DNA from: CAYZJV01 sp049310885
Lineage (GTDB): Bacteria > Spirochaetota > Spirochaetia > Sphaerochaetales > Sphaerochaetaceae
Direction of reading: 5' to 3'
Assembly (NCBI RefSeq): GCF_049310885.1
Contig: NZ_JBMDYO010000001.1
Coordinates: 620,001-684,000 of the forward strand
DNA length: 64,000 nucleotides
Shown here piece after piece: positions 62,283-64,000 of this stretch. Position numbers and translations under genes: made by a program. Numbering within the stretch: position 1 is the stretch's first letter; each line of letters starts with the position of its first letter. The notes beneath the pieces are model-generated. The model searched no databases, was not told where the DNA came from, and worked only from the letters and a program-made list of their open reading frames with translations.

Positions 62283-63116
62283 TTGCCTTATAGACCTTAC
62301 GGACAGAATATTCTCATAACAGGGGCGAGTTCAGGCATAGGACTCGCCTGTCTGCATCTTTTCGCAAAAAAAGGATACCAGGTTTGGGCGGTCTCACGCT
62401 CTGGAGCAGATCATATCGACGTACCAGATTCTGTCCGCTTTTCGAAAATGGATGTGACTGATGCAAATTCAGTAGCAGTGGGTATGGAGCAGATATGGAA
62501 AGATGCAGTCCAACGTACCCAAGATGGCATAGGTATCATTATCCATTGTGCCGGATATGGTATTGGAGGAGCAGCTGAAGATACTCCTATTGCGGCTGTC
62601 CAAGACCAGATGGAGACAAACTACTTCGGAGTCCTTCGTGTGAACAGTGAAATCCTTCCACTGATGCGCTCCAGGAGCCGTTCCCTTGTGATTGTCTTGG
62701 GTTCTATAGCCGGAAGAATTAGCATTCCGTATCAAAGCCACTACAGTGCATCTAAATTTGCATTGGAGGCATACGTTGAAGCGCTTCGGATTGAGGGGGC
62801 CTCCCACGGAATACACGCTACGATTGTCGAGGCCGGTGATACCCACACAGAATTCACCAATAAGCGGGTTCTAGCTATACCCACCGATTCGCCCTATCTA
62901 GATGACGCAAAGCGGGCGATAGGTAAAATGGAACAGGATGAACGCAAGGGGTATGCTCCCGAGAAAGTGGCATCTGTCGTTTATTCCGTTTCAACGAGAA
63001 GACATCCACCAGTAAGGATTGCAGTCGGGGTAAGCTATAAACTGCTTATGTTAGCAAAGCGCTTGCTCCCCGACCGCATCGTTGAATGGATACTCAGTCG
63101 ATTGTATGTGGGATAA
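62283..63116 (+). CDS. Short-chain dehydrogenase/reductase
   Basis: 277 residues. NAD(P) motif ITGASSGIGLACL, VLGSIAGRIS with the catalytic Ser and HYSASKFALEAYVEAL with Tyr-x3-Lys. Substrate unknown; the layout resembles SDRs acting on sterol- or retinol-like or lipid substrates. TTG at 62283 is the likely start, three bases after mscL, because AAGGA lies 7 bases upstream and no ATG or GTG is near; this implies coupling to mscL. Confidence 0.87.
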   Translation: MPYRPYGQNILITGASSGIGLACLHLFAKKGYQVWAVSRSGADHIDVPDSVRFSKMDVTDANSVAVGMEQIWKDAVQRTQDGIGIIIHCAGYGIGGAAEDTPIAAVQDQMETNYFGVLRVNSEILPLMRSRSRSLVIVLGSIAGRISIPYQSHYSASKFALEAYVEALRIEGASHGIHATIVEAGDTHTEFTNKRVLAIPTDSPYLDDAKRAIGKMEQDERKGYAPEKVASVVYSVSTRRHPPVRIAVGVSYKLLMLAKRLLPDRIVEWILSRLYVG

Positions 63117-63133
63117 AGTAGATATCCTTCCAA

Positions 63134-64000
63134 TCAATCGTATGCTGAAGAAGTTTTTGCCCTAAGAAACTTACCTTCCCCTGGCTTACCCACATAGACA
63201 TCATCACCCATGATCAGATGGCCTCTGAGAAAGGTCATCACAGCCTTTCCGGCAACACTGAATCCCTCATAGGGAGTATATTCAGATGCGCTATGTACGG
63301 TATCACTCGAGAGCGTCCAAGTGGCTTCTGGATCGAACAATACGATATCGGCATCCGTTCCGATTTGTAACGATCCTTTTTGGGGATACAAACCGAATAA
63401 CCTTGCCGGCGTCGACGAAAGGATTCCAACAAGGTCGGATAGAGACATCCGACTGGAAGCTACGGCAAAAGTATAGACCAGAGGCAAGAGCTCTTCTGTC
63501 CCTGGAATTCCTGGGAATATAGTCCGACAATCGTCCGAAGCGAGTTTCTGTGCTCTAGTGAATGCACAATGGTCTGTTGCAACAACCTGCAGTTCTTTTG
63601 CGATAAGGGCATCCTGAATATCACGATTATCATGATGGGTCCGTAACGGAGGAGTCATGACATACAATGGGCCTTGTGGCCCCTCCAATCTGGAAGCATC
63701 GAGCAAAAGATAATGCGGGGTAGTCTCCACTACAACCTGAATTCCTTTACTGCGCAACTCCCGTACAGCATCGAGGCCCCGGGAACTAGAGAGATGGACC
63801 ACATAAAGAGGCATGGAGAATTCTCCAGCTAATGAACCGAGATATTTGATCGCCCGATATTCAGCTTCCGCTGGTCGGAGCAACGCATGATCGGCAGGTG
63901 TATAGCTTCCTTTGTGTTCCTTCTCAACCTGTTCTATGAGCGTATCATCCTCACAGTGGGCGCTTATCATGATCTGATTTTTCTTGCACAGGGAGAAGAG
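63134..64000 (-). CDS. Dihydropyrimidinase / hydantoinase-type amidohydrolase (5' part missing)
   Basis: The last 288 or so residues of a cyclic amidohydrolase; the frame stays open to the right edge. ISAHCEDD, RPAEAEYRAIKYL, PLYVVHLSSSRGLD with a metal His, ETTPHYLLLD, MTPPLRTHHDN and VVATDHCAF with the metal Asp match the D-hydantoinase/dihydropyrimidinase group; allantoinase and dihydroorotase are relatives. It opens cyclic diamides such as dihydropyrimidines or hydantoins. Confidence 0.88.
   Translation of the reverse strand, partial: LFSLCKKNQIMISAHCEDDTLIEQVEKEHKGSYTPADHALLRPAEAEYRAIKYLGSLAGEFSMPLYVVHLSSSRGLDAVRELRSKGIQVVVETTPHYLLLDASRLEGPQGPLYVMTPPLRTHHDNRDIQDALIAKELQVVATDHCAFTRAQKLASDDCRTIFPGIPGTEELLPLVYTFAVASSRMSLSDLVGILSSTPARLFGLYPQKGSLQIGTDADIVLFDPEATWTLSSDTVHSASEYTPYEGFSVAGKAVMTFLRGHLIMGDDVYVGKPGEGKFLRAKTSSAYD

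Noticed and set aside
1..64000. CRISPR arrays, transposases, prophage genes, tRNA or rRNA genes
   Set aside because: No regularly spaced repeats, no recombinase or phage-type reading frames and no cloverleaf or rRNA-like stretch was recognised; a covariance-model scan would be needed to exclude small RNAs fully.

Overview
The window looks like a piece of a spirochaete chromosome, most likely from the Sphaerochaeta-like part of Spirochaetota. The pointers are a FabV-type enoyl reductase, type III glutamine synthetase, GTP-dependent PEP carboxykinase, a class I hybrid cluster protein, a DUF4954 protein and a lipoprotein with the GPAGGFVFYDKG-type domain common in treponemes. Base composition is moderate throughout, and there are no phage, transposase, CRISPR, rRNA or tRNA genes that I can see. 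Genes are packed tightly with many ATGA or longer overlaps, and no gene-free stretch exceeds 300 bases. The lineage is an inference from gene content; I could not run a search.

Layout. 1-6.3 kb (minus strand): complete tryptophan operon trpE-trpGD-trpCF-trpB-trpA (trpA runs off the left edge) from one sigma70-like promoter. 6.4-11.2 kb: a lipoprotein, a diguanylate cyclase overlapping a HIT protein, hcp with a clear terminator, and a zinc-ribbon methyltransferase. 11.2-16.8 kb: a YehZYXW/OpuC-type osmoprotectant importer split over two divergent units with a flavin disulfide oxidoreductase. 16.8-19.5 kb: a Na+/Ca2+ exchanger and an Orn/Lys/Arg decarboxylase. 19.5-23.6 kb: a UgpAEB-like ABC importer without its own ATPase, ending in a lipoprotein glycerophosphodiester phosphodiesterase.

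23.6-35.4 kb is a nitrogen-assimilation island: glnN-gltB-gltD, amtB-glnK and a NifA/NtrC-type sigma54 activator. Both operons start at near-perfect sigma54 promoters (TGGCACG-N4-TTGCA type). Each is preceded by two copies of a CCTAC-N6-GTAGG palindrome about 30 bp apart, so ammonium uptake, P-II signalling and GS-GOGAT appear to form one regulon read by the neighbouring activator. This is the most interesting regulatory signal in the window.

35.4-43.0 kb: small proteins, a DMT exporter, an unknown lipoprotein, pckG with its terminator, a Na/Pi cotransporter-PhoU fusion and a radical SAM putative DNA-repair protein. 43.1-52.5 kb is fatty-acid synthesis: fabH-D-G-F-Z-V on the minus strand diverges from accB-C-D-A on the plus strand, sharing a 14-bp perfect palindrome that carries the -35 boxes of both promoters. 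52.5-57.1 kb: DUF4954 protein with a coupled unknown gene, then azlC-azlD. 57.1-64 kb: ArsR-type regulator with an MFS transporter, trpS, putP, mscL, an SDR oxidoreductase and the 3' part of a hydantoinase/dihydropyrimidinase.

An intergenic repeat occurs in four places (near 36.9, 44.8, 48.8 and 56.0 kb). Its copies keep hairpins while the stem sequences change, which suggests a selected structure.
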